64,000 nucleotides of DNA from Litoditis marina (GCA_964036275.1 OZ038434.1:23472071-23536070), one strand, 5' to 3'; positions 21,729 through 32,503 are shown, counted from the stretch's first letter. Translations and numbers: made by a program. The notes: generated by a model not told the origin, from the letters alone.

Positions 21729-24114
21729 ATGTATCCAATCAGCCTCAGGAAAACATTTGACTGTATTAGAAGCCACTTATCAGTTCTCGAATCTCTCGAT
21801 CCCAATTTAGCATATTGTAGCGTAACTATTGAGATGGTTAAGGCTAAATTTCCCATCAAAATGCAGCAGAGTCTGGTCAGATTGGAGCGAAAAGCTTCCA
21901 GCGTTTGGCTTCTACAGAATTTGTACGACGCTCTCAACGATTTAATTTCAGAAGAAGAAGCAGTATCTCTTCTAACTAGTGACATGGACCGACAGAAGAT
22001 TCAGCAGACGGAAACCAGCACATTCCACATCACTCCTCAGGACAGCCAGCGTAACCCAGAATACCGACCTAAATGTAAGTTTTGCAGTTTAGTTGGTCAT
22101 TCCAGTGAGAATTGTAAAACGTTCAACACATGGTCATCACGACACGAGTTCATCACAAAAGAGGTTCTCTGTTATAAGTGCCTATCCTCACGCCATATTA
22201 GTAGAGATTGTAATGCCATCTGTAGACACTGCGAGAGTTCTAAACATCACATTTCGTTATGTCAAAAAAGACACAGCAGGTCTTCAAGTAGTAATATTGA
22301 AGGCGATAGGAAAAATCGCGGTAATTCTCCTCATCCCAATAGAATGACTAAGGAAAACTACATGCGAGAGAGCAGATCTCCTCATGGTCATAACTCAAGA
22401 TACAACTCACATAATAATGGGAGTTACTCCTCTCGAAGTCGCAGCCATGAAAGGCGGCCTCGATCCCAATCCCGCGATGAAGGATATTACCGTAACGGGG
22501 ATAGATCCAGGTCAAGAGACCATTACAGAAACTCAAATCAATCTCCTTCTCATTCTGTACGTTTCAGCAATTCACAGTCTTCCACAAATGCCACCCTCAT
22601 CGACGCCCCATCGCAGCAAGAAGCTAGCCCAGAAATATCATCCACAGCTCAAACCACACCACAGTCCGAGGAAGCTCATCAATACCTGTCGCAACAAGGA
22701 ACCACACAGAAAGTTAGTTTGATGACAGCCTTTGGACACATTTATAACCACAGTACCTTCTCTTACGAACCAGTTTCGATTTTATTAGATAGTGGTTCAC
22801 ATAAGTCGTTTATTTCGGAAGAACTTTCCAACAAAATTAACCCTCCTGTATTAGGTAAGGAATCATTGACTATAGTAACCTTTGGCGGAAATAAAACAAC
22901 GCGAATGTCATCCATTGTATCTATTCGATTGAAAGTTAAGGGTCAGGATCCTGTCAATATAACAGTGAATACTCAGGATATTATTACAGGATCATACCAA
23001 GGAACCACTCTAACCACAGAAGACCGGGAGTTCATCAAGCGACACAGTATCCCACTCTCAACCATAACAGAAACGGATTCAAAAGTAAGTCCATCCATTT
23101 TACTGGGTATTGACCAATTCTGGGAATTTATCATGGTCAATCGACCACATTACAAATTACCTTCTGGCATGAACGCCACGCCAAGTTTATTTGGGTACCT
23201 ATTATCTGGCACTAACCAGAACAGTTCACTAAAAAACTCTGTCAGCCACTCATACCTAGCAACGTCATCAGCCATTAAGTGTGAAACAGAGGATTTTTGG
23301 AATCTTGAAACAGTTGGGATACATGATGATCCATCAGTTGAAAATGATAGAAAAGAACGTGAACACCTAATATCCAATTTCAACCAAACTGTTGAAGTCC
23401 ATTCCGGTAAAGTCCACGTTGAATTTCCCTGGAATGGAAAAGAGTCCAATCTTTCAGATAATCTCACCATGGCCTACAAGCGATTGGAGTCTCAGTACAA
23501 GAACCTGAAGGACAAACCTACGGCCTGGTCCGCGTACAACGAAACATTCCAAGCACAGGAGTCCACCGGGATCATTGAAGAGGTTAGTGACCACACATTC
23601 CCTTCGAACCACACTATCTATTACATTCCTCATCAAACAGTGGTAAAGCTTGACAGCGCTACGACTAAGATAAGAGTAGTGTATGACGCTTCCTCACACA
23701 AAAGAGGGGAACTGTCTCTTAACAACTGTATCAATCAAGGACCCACCATAATGCCTAGTCTATGTGGGGTATTACTACGAGCCCGCATTTATAAGGTGCT
23801 AATTATAGCGGACGTAGAGAAAGCATTTCACCAAATCCACTTGAAACCATCACAAAGGGATGCCACTAGATTTCTTTGGTTAAAAGATCCCAGTAGCCCC
23901 CCATCCAAAGAAAATATCAAAGTGTACAGATTCACCAGAGTACCGTTTGGCGTAAATGCCTCGCCATTTCTACTAGGTATGTCCATATTATATGGGTTGT
24001 CCAAATTAGTAACTAGCCCATTATCCGAAGAAATCAAACGTAACTTGTATGTTGACAATGTGATAATAGGTGCGGACTCAACAAGCACTGCTATCTCTAA
24101 ACAATCTGAGTCTA
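21729..24114 (+). pseudogene. BEL/Pao gag-pol: zinc knuckles, protease, reverse transcriptase (interrupted)
   Basis: Continues the gag frame after the TAA; the ATG at 21729 is just the first one downstream. Three CX2CX4HX4C knuckles lie at residues 116-129, 148-161 and 165-178 (nucleocapsid). An Arg/Ser-rich stretch follows (about 190-290, with RSRSHERRPRSQSRDE). The aspartic protease motif LLDSGS has its active Asp at 354. Reverse transcriptase has the DVEKAFHQI block (Asp 695) and the catalytic YVDN (774-777), where YVDD is commoner. Element sequence stops at 24114. The open frame runs on through the MITE to a stop at 24342-24344, so the last 76 residues are foreign. Confidence 0.9.
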
Positions 24115-24484
24115 CTCTAGAATTTGTCGGCGAGTCGCCGGCGACATGGAGGGGTCGGCAGAGTGTCGCCGGCGGGTCGCCTGCGATTATTTTTAGGTTG
24201 TTGATTCTGGATAAGATATATGCTAATCAGATACGTATACTTGTAGTTTTCAGGTGGGTGACATGTTTATACATGAACAATGAAGCCGTGAATCTCATCG
24301 TGTCTATTTCTGGCGACGATAAGTATATACAAAAATTTTATTAACTGTAAAATTACCAGTTTCGGTATCTGATTACTATATAGAACGTTTAGTGTGAAGT
24401 ACCTAAAAATTATCGCAGGCGACCCGCCGGCGACACTCTGCCGACCCCTCCATGTCGCCGGCGGGTCGCCGCCAAATTCTAGAG
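24115..24484. mobile_element. 370-bp TA-flanked MITE with hairpin termini
   Basis: Terminal inverted repeats of 84 bp (24115-24198 and 24401-24484) differ at four positions. TA flanks both ends (24113-24114, 24485-24486), as for Tc1/mariner-type insertion. Each terminus is itself a hairpin. In the right one, 18-bp arms at 24418-24435 and 24453-24470 are exact reverse complements around a 17-base loop. The interior is AT-rich and encodes nothing recognisable, so transposase must come from elsewhere. Insert plus duplicated TA is 372 bp, a multiple of three, so the host frames on either side stay in phase, but stops inside the MITE block translation. Confidence 0.9.
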
Positions 24485-24486
24485 TA

Positions 24487-27179
24487 AATCAATATTTAAT
24501 AAACTACACATGAACCTGAGAGAATACATGTCTAGTGACGTCATTGTTAACCAAAACACACCCGAAAAGGATAGAGCTAAGTCTGCAGTGAATAAACTGC
24601 TGGGTATGATGTGGGATAGTTCCACAGATACTCTATCATTCAAGTACCAAGCTGAGCAGATTGAGAATCCAACCAAACGTACCATATTACGCCAATTAGC
24701 CTCGTTATTCGATCCATTAGGTTTGTTGACACCCGTAACCATTCGTACTAAATCTCTTTTACAGCGAATCTGGACGAACGAACAGCCGTGGGACAGTCCC
24801 CTGAATGCGGAAATGTTGGAACAATGGAACTCAATCAAGACCGACCTTTCTATAGGTAAATTCTCTATTCCCCGCTTAGCCATACCAACTGCAGAAGCCA
24901 CTTATCAGCTAATCTGTTTCTCTGATGCTTCGAAAACAGCGTATGCAACTTGCATTTATTTACTATCCACAACATCTAAAGATTCCACCTGCCAATTGAT
25001 TATGGCAAAATCTAGAATCAACCCTAAGCAATCAATCACTATGCCCCGACTGGAGCTCATCGCATCCTTCATTGGTATGAAACTGGTCTCCTTTGTACAG
25101 AAAGAAATCGATATCCCCATATCCAAAATCCACTTATTCTCTGATTCACGAGTTGTACTCCACTGGATTCACTCATCACGTAGACTCAAAACCTTTGCTG
25201 ATAACAAAGTATCATTCATAAGAAAAGGTGTTGCCAACCTTGAGTCCTTAGGAATTCCCACATCATTCCATTATGTCAATACTAAAGACAATCCAGCCGA
25301 TTTAGGTTCTCGTGGTGGCACCATCGAAGATATGCCGTCGTACAACTGGTGGACCGGACCCAGCTGGCTTCTACAGAATTCAAGTAAGTGGCCATACATT
25401 AATGATAACTTCATACTGCCTGATGATTCTGAGTTTGTAGAATGTATTCTTGAAGAGGTTATCACTTTATCCACTAGAATAGAGCCCACACCGTTCAAAT
25501 CAATTTTACCCTTCGATCGTACGAACCATTTTGGCAAACTGCGAAACATTACATCACTAGTTATCCAATTCATCCACGCAAGAATTTATAGAAAACTCAC
25601 TCTCACATCCAAAGCAGTATTCGAGAATAGACTACCAGTTATCGCCAACTCACGCGAAAATCCTCTGAGATCAGCCGAAAAATTGTTGCTCATTGAACAT
25701 TATCGTGAAGCTCTCATAGGTACCCACTGCATACCATCCAATTTGAACCCGTACATTGACTATGAAGGACTAATAAGATGTAGAGGGAGAATTGAGAAAT
25801 CGTCCCTCGATATAGACGGTAAAAATCCCATCTATCTGGTGAATACTCATATACTCGCATCTCTGATCATTCGACATACTCACAAGTATTTGTTCCACTC
25901 TGGCCCTGAACATACCCTAGCCGAAATACGTAAGAAATACTGGATAAATAGCGGTAGAAGTTTAGTCAGAAACACTCTAAGTTCATGTGTGTCTTGCAAG
26001 AAATTCAACGCTCTACCTTTCAGGTATCCCGACATGCCACAGTTGCCCCGTAGCCGAGTGAATCGGTCTCGTCCGTTCCAAGAAGTTGGTCTCGATTATA
26101 TGGGACCTCTACAAACGAGAGGAACAGACCACACTAACCCAGAGTATCACAAGGTATGGATTTTACTTATCACATGTATGTCCACTAGATGCATACATCT
26201 TGAACTAGTTATGAACAATACTACCTTAGAATTCATTGCTGGCCTGAAACGTTTATTCGCTCGTAGAGGGGTCCCGGACAGTATCACTTCAGACAATGCT
26301 CCCACGTTTAAGTTAGGTTCAGAATTGATACAGAACGAGTTGACTAATTCTCTCGACACCCAATTGTACAACCAAGTAACCAAAACACTCCCAATAACCT
26401 GGAAATTCATCACACCCCTTTCGCCATGGAAAGGAGGGTTTTATGAACGTTTGGTAGGATCAGTTAAGGCATGTATCAAGAAAACTATACAAAACAAAAT
26501 TCTAGAGCTTCGGGAACTAGAAACGTTTATTTATGAAGTAGAATCAATCATCAATTCACGACCTCTTTCGTATACTTCCTCCACACTGTCAGATGAAACC
26601 CCATTAAGACCTATTGATTTTCTAATTCCCAACATTCACTTTCCACCCGCATCAGATATATCATTATGCTCGAAGGATCCAGATTATGTAGAGTTCAGGG
26701 TGGTAAATAGCAGATCACAAGCCATAGAATTTTTGAGCAAGGTAGGATCCTACCTTGACACATTTTGGAAAAAATGGGAATCTTTGTATTTGACCAACCT
26801 CAGAGAGTCACAAAAGAATCGCATGAACAATGCGAGACATTGTTCCCAATCAATTCCCAAAGTAAATGAGGTAATACTGATCAAGGATAGCAATCTGCCA
26901 CGAGGAAAATGGCAATTAGGTATCATAACAGCAGTCCACAAAAGCCAAATGGATGGAGAAGTCAGAAGTGCTTCTATCAGAACATCTTCAAATCAAAACA
27001 TTTCTCGATCAATTAATCATTTATATCCTTTAGAACTTGAATGTCAAGACGTCGAAGACATGGCTGATCCAATACAGATTGACACTCAACCAGCTCCAAC
27101 GCCACCGACCAGACCGAAAAGAATTAGGAAAGCTCCGGTCAGGTACACGGATAACACCATTAAGGACGCAAGTCGTTAA
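24487..27179 (+). pseudogene. BEL/Pao pol: RT end, RNase H, integrase (separated by MITE)
   Basis: Resumes directly after the MITE in the same frame; residue numbers here count from the first ATG at 24510. RNase H acidic residues are seen in FSDASK (Asp 139), RLEL (Glu 182), FSDSR (Asp 212) and DNPAD (Asp 264). Integrase has a zinc-binding part with HTHKYLFH (456-463) and CVSC (493-496). Its catalytic acids are in GLDYMG (Asp 529), TSDNAP (Asp 595) and FYERLVG (Glu 646). A C-terminal DUF5641-like region (LPRGKWQLG) closes the protein. No internal stops occur in its 889 codons, so the domains look intact apart from separation from the rest. Confidence 0.92.
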
Positions 27180-27613
27180 TAGTGCTATCCACAACATACA
27201 TTCCACAATTATTCCTGGTGTAATCACAAGTATTTTTTTTTCTCGTCTTCTCTTTGTTTTAATATCACACATAGCAACATGAATCCTTTTATCTATATTC
27301 TAATTCAGATACAAATTTCACTTTAATTCCAATATTGTTTATCTTCATATATTCCACCACTGCACCCATTCAGTACATTCATTCGAATCTGCCTTCGCAC
27401 AATTTCTGTAAAAAGTGTTTACTTATTAATTAGTTCAACATACCTGGCAATTAACCATTGACCGCTGCTCAGCTTCTGTTGTTGATGGTTAAAAGTCTAC
27501 TACACTACTTTGCAATTCACTTGTATACATACCAATCAGTGACCGACCGCAATCTTCACGCTGATGTCGGATAGATCACTGGTTCTGTAACATCCAATAC
27601 GCATTTTCATTCC

Positions 27614-27615
27614 AG
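27614..27615 (+). promoter_or_regulatory. Putative splice acceptor before the third ORF
   Basis: TTTTCATTCCAG ends here, ten bases before the ATG at 27625. A spliced subgenomic RNA would be a simple way to express the third ORF. No experimental sign is visible in the sequence. Confidence 0.45.
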
Positions 27616-27624
27616 ATTATCTTG

Positions 27625-28914
27625 ATGAGCGACTCTGAGCAACTTTCGTACGAAGACGGTAACTCGCCGGAGCAGAATGGAGAGGAGGGAACCGCTCCCA
27701 ATATCCAGCCGGTTCCACGCCCATCTTCAACGTCCAGCTTCGTATTTTCTACACCCAGTCTTCTGCCCATCAACCGCGCCGACAACAATGAGAATAACAT
27801 TGACAGAGAGGTAAGAATCCTCACCGTTACTACCCACAACCCATTAGCCCATAATACAACCTTCCCGTTGATCCCACTATCAGACCAGAAGTCTATAATA
27901 ATAACTAAGTCTCTCGTTCAGAACCAGCCAACATCAGCCATCCAAGAGACCCTTCGCCAAGCCAACTCACTAGTCAACGTCATGGACTGTTGTCAGGTGA
28001 GAAATGCATCCCACCTCAGTATGATTAATTCTTTTATTGATGAGTCGTCGGCTCAACCAATCGCCGATATCCCGAATCAGATAACAACTATCCTCAAACG
28101 CATTGACAGTTCAAGTCATGCATTGTTCATTCTAGCGAAATCGAAGAACTCAGATCTTATACGTAGGAGTGACGAACCGAGTATGAATTCGGGATTTCCC
28201 TTACTATCTACAAAAGCTGACGTTTTATCTAAGACATTGCAGGAGCAAATCACTTCGTTCTCATCATCAGCCTTCTGCCTAATCAACCGACTGGTACAAC
28301 ACCATACCAAGGAGACTACCGACAAGGCCACGAACACGTCCCCACTGGTTTCTCCAAAACGCCCACATCCACCTCCTACAGTAGAGTTTCCTGTCTCGAA
28401 GTCTCCACGTCTGAGTGACTACGTTTTCAATCATGACGTTAACGAAATTCCACATCAGCCCGACATCCAAAATGCTGCCGTTAACGCCATTCCACCTCCT
28501 CAGGAGGATGTATTAGTCATCGACGATATACAAGACGGAGAAGAAATTGATATTCAACGCATGGAGGAGCTCGACGTCCGTCGTCCCATGTCTCACGACG
28601 AGGCATATTACAGCAACGAAATGTTGAGAATGATCCCATATCTCGCAATGCCTCCCCGTTACCCAAGCCAAACTCAACCATGTGGTTTGTGCCTGGAGGA
28701 AGGGACCCACTACACCCAGAACTGTCACCGATACGTTCTCCTCGGAGAGAGAAGACGCCGTCTGAGCCTACTCAAACGTTGCTGGATCTGCTTGCGTCCC
28801 CACTCAGGCAGATGTCGTTCAGGTCGTCAGTGCCGAATCTGCGGATCTGGAACTCACCATGAAACTGTGTGCCCGCGATTCGATCCGGGAGACGAGGCGG
28901 ACCTTGAGGACTAA
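27625..28914 (+). CDS. Third ORF of the BEL/Pao element: zinc-knuckle protein of unknown function
   Basis: 429 codons beginning at ATG 27625 (a TTG one codon earlier is open but unlikely). It lies where env is found in some retroelements, but I see no signal peptide, membrane segment or glycoprotein-like cysteine pattern. The N-terminal 230 residues are Ser/Thr/Pro/Gln-rich. The C-terminal end has three cysteine clusters, CGLCLEEGTHYTQNC, CWICLRPHSGRC and CRICGSGTHHETVC; the last is a perfect CX2CX4HX4C knuckle. It may bind nucleic acid, perhaps as a second nucleocapsid-like or regulatory protein. The frame is intact, unlike gag-pol. Confidence 0.75.
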   Translation: MSDSEQLSYEDGNSPEQNGEEGTAPNIQPVPRPSSTSSFVFSTPSLLPINRADNNENNIDREVRILTVTTHNPLAHNTTFPLIPLSDQKSIIITKSLVQNQPTSAIQETLRQANSLVNVMDCCQVRNASHLSMINSFIDESSAQPIADIPNQITTILKRIDSSSHALFILAKSKNSDLIRRSDEPSMNSGFPLLSTKADVLSKTLQEQITSFSSSAFCLINRLVQHHTKETTDKATNTSPLVSPKRPHPPPTVEFPVSKSPRLSDYVFNHDVNEIPHQPDIQNAAVNAIPPPQEDVLVIDDIQDGEEIDIQRMEELDVRRPMSHDEAYYSNEMLRMIPYLAMPPRYPSQTQPCGLCLEEGTHYTQNCHRYVLLGERRRRLSLLKRCWICLRPHSGRCRSGRQCRICGSGTHHETVCPRFDPGDEADLED

Positions 28915-29040
28915 ATTCTGCTTTCCATTAGGAAAGTCATACCCAGTAGTCCACGCATCCCCTTATCCCCTCCTCTTAACCAATAATATAGTTTTATTGT
29001 TGTAATCCCTTAGCCCCTCATATCTCCATTTTGTTCTTTC

Positions 29041-29048
29041 AGGGGGAG
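29041..29048 (+). other. Polypurine tract
   Basis: AGGGGGAG immediately before the TG of the 3' LTR, after a pyrimidine-rich TTCTTTC. It is the expected primer for plus-strand DNA synthesis. Confidence 0.85.
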
Positions 29049-29482
29049 TGTCTCGTAGACTCGATTAGCATAACGTGTCTCGCACCACCGCAATTAGCAT
29101 ACCGAACGCGCACGTGGTCTGGACACGTGAATAGTATAAAAGGATAGAAGTCGGACGGTCGGGACGCGTCGCTTCTGATCTCATTGTGGAGATACTCTTA
29201 CCTTCTCACCTTTGTTATGTTCTGGTCCCAGACTCTCTTATAGAGTCTTATTTGTTGTTGTATGATATTTGCCTTAGTTATATGAACCTTTGTGTAAACC
29301 AAGTGTCCTGTCATAATATCTAGGTTATAACCTAGCGTTGTATCAAACTACAAAGAGTTGAAAACTATATCAAACTCCGGTTAGAGTTATATCGAGTAAA
29401 ATACTTTATTCCAAGTGACAATAATACCGCGTGGCAATAGTCTTGTAATAGTAATAGGCAGTTCTCCACTGACTGTCGAACA
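29049..29482 (+). repeat. 3' LTR (434 bp)
   Basis: Identical by line-by-line reading to 18779-19212. It is followed by AAATT (29483-29487), the right copy of the target-site duplication. Confidence 0.95.
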
Positions 29483-29530
29483 AAATTGGCGTTATTGTCA
29501 CGTGGGACAAGCGGAGTACATGCGGCCTCA
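29483..29530 (+). repeat. U linker, right half of interrupted copy
   Basis: Continues the linker broken at 18778: GGCGTTATTGTCACGTGG and GCGGCCTCAACAGAG, as in 2476-2530. A short GA tract follows to about 29565. Confidence 0.85.
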
Positions 29531-29569
29531 ACAGAGAGAGAAAGAGAGAGAGAGACACAGAGAGATATA

Positions 29570-30495
29570 GATTCGCACTCTATGTTAGGGAGAACTCCCG
29601 CGCTCCATGTTAAGAAAAACTTCCGCGCTCTATGTTAAGGAGAAGTTTTGCACTCTATGTTAGGGAGAATTTGCGCTCTATGTTGGAAGGGAGTTCCGCG
29701 CTCTATGTTGGGAAGAACTTCCGCGCCCCATGTTAAGAAAAACTTCCGCGCTCTATGCTAGGGAGAAATTTTGCGCTCTGTGCTAGGGAATAGTTCCGTG
29801 CTCTATGTTAGGGAGAACTTCCGCGCTCTATGTTAAGGAGAAGTTTTGCACTCTATGTTAGGAAGAAATTGCGCTCTATGTTAGGGATAACTCCCGCGAC
29901 CCATGTTAAGAAAAACTTTTGCGCTCTATGTTAAGGGGAACTCCCGCGCTCTTTGTTAGGGAAAAATTTCGCGCTCTGTGTTAAGGAAAACTCTGGCGCC
30001 CCCGGATTAAGAAAAACTTCCGCGCTCCATGTTAGGGAGAACTCCCGCGCCAAATGTCAAGAAAAACTTCCACGCTTTATGTTAAGGAGAACTCCCGCGC
30101 TCTATGGTAGGGAGAAATTTCGTGCTCTATGTTAAGGAGAACTCTGGCGCCCCGGAATGAGAAAAACTTCCGCGCTCTATGTTAAGGAGAACTCCCGCGC
30201 TCTATGTTAAGAAAAACTTTCGCGCTCTATGTTTAGGAGAACCTTTGCGCTCTATGTTAAGGAGAACTCCCGCGCTCTATGTTAAGAAAAACTTTCGCTC
30301 TATGTTTAGGAGAACCTTTGCGCTCTATGTTAAGGAGAACTCCCGCGCTCTATGTTAAGGAGAACTTTCGCGCTCTATGTTAAGGAGAACTCCCGCGCTC
30401 TATGTTAAGGAGAACTTTCGCGCTCTATGTTAAGGAAAACTCCCGCGCTCTATGTTAAGGAAAATTCCCGCGCTCTATGTTAAGGACAACTTTCG
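29570..30495 (+). repeat. 25-bp satellite array 8
   Basis: Resembles arrays 2 and 7, including GTGCTAGGGAATAGTTCC. It ends with very regular units (AACTCCCGCGCTCTATGTTA). Confidence 0.85.
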
Positions 30496-30566
30496 CGCTC
30501 GAGGACTTTTCAAAGACGAAGAATATGAAAAAAAACTTCTCGACGCAACCACCGGCCTAGACTCAT

Positions 30567-30606
30567 CAAGGGAGGGACCCGGGCGTAGCCCGGGGTACCT
30601 TCCTTG
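30567..30606 (+). repeat. H hairpin 11 (stem type 2)
   Basis: Flank type b in a near-identical context to H2 (GACTTTTCAAAGACGAAGAA upstream). Confidence 0.85.
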
Positions 30607-30910
30607 TCCTCTATTATAAAGCGCTTATTTGGTGTGTGTGTGTGTGTGTGTGTGTCAGTCTGTCTGATTTTGGGGTGAGGCAAGCACTTTTGGTCGAAAA
30701 TTGAGCGAAAGTGGTACTTTGTAGTTGGTTGGGGAAAAAGCGCGTGAGCGGTACGTGTTTTCTCGGTTTTCATTTCCATTCTCGATTGATGCATCGGCGG
30801 TAGTGCTCTGAATTTTCGGCTATAGGTATGTTGAATAGTTGTATTTATTGCTATATGGAGGCTGAAATATAGAAAAAAAAGGTGATAGTTCATTCTCTAT
30901 TCGTTTTCTC
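30607..30910 (+). repeat. U linker and module W, copy 4
   Basis: CTCTATTATAAAGCGC, a (GT)12 run near 30631-30655, GGTAGTGCTCTGAATTTTCG, and a diverged donor-like AAAAAGGTGATAG. No acceptor end is visible. Confidence 0.55.
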
Positions 30911-31009
30911 ATTAATGCTTATAAATTTTTTCAAAGTTTTGTTTGGAATTTCTCTCTTTCTCTCTTTTCTGGCTGTGTATTATATTTAGAAAACATATAC
31001 AGAAGAGAG

Positions 31010-31017
31010 TAAGAGAG

Positions 31018-31061
<44 letters not shown>

Positions 31062-31400
31062 AAAGGAGGCTCTACTGTCTATGTAAGCCCTACTGTTTCC
31101 CTTATCACTGTCTATGTGAGTCCCAATGTTCTCATTTCCATTGTCTATGTAAACCCCACTGTTCCCATTTTCACTAGCGTAAGACAGAGGAGAGAGGAAG
31201 TAGAGAGAAAGAGAGGAAGAGCTAGAGAGGAAAGGAGGTTCCATTGTCTATGCAAGCCCTACAGTTTCCATTTCCATTGTCTATGTGAGCCCCACACTCA
31301 CCGCACCTTTTGTAGCTGTACATGCGAACCAAAGGTGAGAACCAGAACCATTTCATTTTTGCTGTGTATGTGAATCCCCACTGTTCCCATTTTTACAATA
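31010..31400 (+). repeat. GA tracts with short 33-bp satellite
   Basis: GA tract (31010-31065), three 33-bp units, a second GA-rich stretch (31185-31235), then diverged units to about 31400. The order is the same as at 4665-4888 but inverted in emphasis. Confidence 0.6.
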
Positions 31401-31565
31401 GCAAGTGCATCTCAACCTGAGTAGACGAGTTTCACGCCGTCACGGTTAACAGGAATGGCTTAACAGGGTAAGCTAATGGGTATAAAAGCGCGGCGGGAAG
31501 AGATAAGAGCCATTCGAACGCTCTGTTCGCCCCGAGGATGCCCGCCCTGGACTGGAGCAGCTGCC
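31401..31565 (+). promoter_or_regulatory. Module V, copy 2 (core-promoter-like)
   Basis: GTTAACAGGAATGGCTTAAC, then GGGTATAAAAGCGCGGCG and, some 30 bp on, GCCATTCGAACGCTCTGTTC. It is truncated after GACTGGAGCAGCTGCC, where the 25-bp satellite takes over. Confidence 0.5.
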
Positions 31566-32380
31566 GCTCCCGCGCCTTATGTCAAAGAGAACTCCCGCGC
31601 CCTACGTTAGGGAAAACTTCCGCGCTTCATGTTAGGGAGAGGTCTCGCGCTCTATGTTAGGAAGAGGTCTCGCGCTCTATGTTAGGGAGAGGTCTCGCCG
31701 TCTATGTTAAAGAGAACTTCCGCGCTCTACGTTAGGGAAAACTTCCGCGCTCCATGTTAGGGAGAGGTTTCGCGCTCTATGTTAGGGAGAGGTCTCGCGC
31801 TCTATGTAAGGGAGAGGTCTCGCCGTCTATGTTAAAGAGAACTTCCGCGCTCTACGTTAGGGAAAACTTCCGCGCTCTATGTTAAGGAAAAACCTGTCTA
31901 GGGTTAAAGAGAACTCTCGCGCCATATGTTAGGGAAATCTCCCGCGCTCTATGTTAGGGAGAGGTCCTGCCGTCTACGTTAAACAGAACTTCCGCGCTCT
32001 ACGTTAGGGAAAACTTTCGCGCTCTATGTTAGCGAGAGCTCTCGCGCCTTATGTCAGGGAGAACTTCCGCGCTCTATGTTAGGGAAAGACCTGTCTGTGG
32101 TTAAGGAGAACTCTCGCGCCCTATGTTAGGGAAAGCTCCCGCGCTCTATGTTAAGGAGAACTACCGCACTCTATGTTAGAGAGAACTACCGCGCTCTATG
32201 TTAAGGAGAAGCCACGCGCTCTATGTTAAGAAGAACCCACGCGCTCTACGTTAGGGAAAACTTCCGCGCTCTATGTTAAGGAGAAAAATCGCGCTCTATG
32301 TTAGGCTGATATGTTGCGCCTTATATTAGAGTGAGATATCCCGCTTCATGTAGTAGAAATCATTGCGCCTCATGTTGATA
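31566..32380 (+). repeat. 25-bp satellite array 9
   Basis: Contains blocks shared with 1680-2130 (ACCTGTCTGTGGTTAA, then units ending ATGTAGTAGAAATCATTGCG). The right ends of both arrays are the same through the pre-hairpin flank. Confidence 0.8.
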
Positions 32381-32460
32381 AAAACGTGATTGAAATGGTT
32401 GAGACAAACGTGAGTTCTGCAAATATACTCCTATAAGAGCTCGCCAGCCCGGAATAAAAA

Positions 32461-32503
32461 CAAGGGAGGCGGAGGCGGCTTTAGCCGCCGGCGACCTTCC
32501 TTG
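32461..32503 (+). repeat. H hairpin 12 (stem type 1)
   Basis: Flank type a. Context nearly identical to H1. Confidence 0.85.

Larger units (their letters stand above)
18779..29482 (+). mobile_element. BEL/Pao LTR retrotransposon, defective
   Basis: Complete from LTR to LTR (10,704 bp including a 370-bp MITE). The order is 5' LTR, tRNA-Gly-type primer site, a 1.45-kb leader, gag, protease, reverse transcriptase, RNase H, integrase, a third ORF, polypurine tract, 3' LTR. That order with RNase H before integrase, the aspartic protease DSG and the C-terminal DUF5641-like region is typical of BEL/Pao. Two lesions break the main frame: an in-frame TAA at 21714 and the MITE at 24115. The LTRs are identical by eye, so insertion is recent. 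This copy probably cannot make a full polyprotein itself. Confidence 0.95.

Noticed and set aside
24115..24484. MITE as an introner that is spliced out of the pol RNA
   Set aside because: No GTRAG-type donor at the left border and no matching acceptor at the right; the only good sites (TTTTCAG, GTGGGT) lie inside the element.
27625..28914. Third ORF of the retrotransposon as an envelope gene
   Set aside because: No signal peptide, no membrane helix, no furin-like site; the C-terminal cysteines are zinc knuckles.
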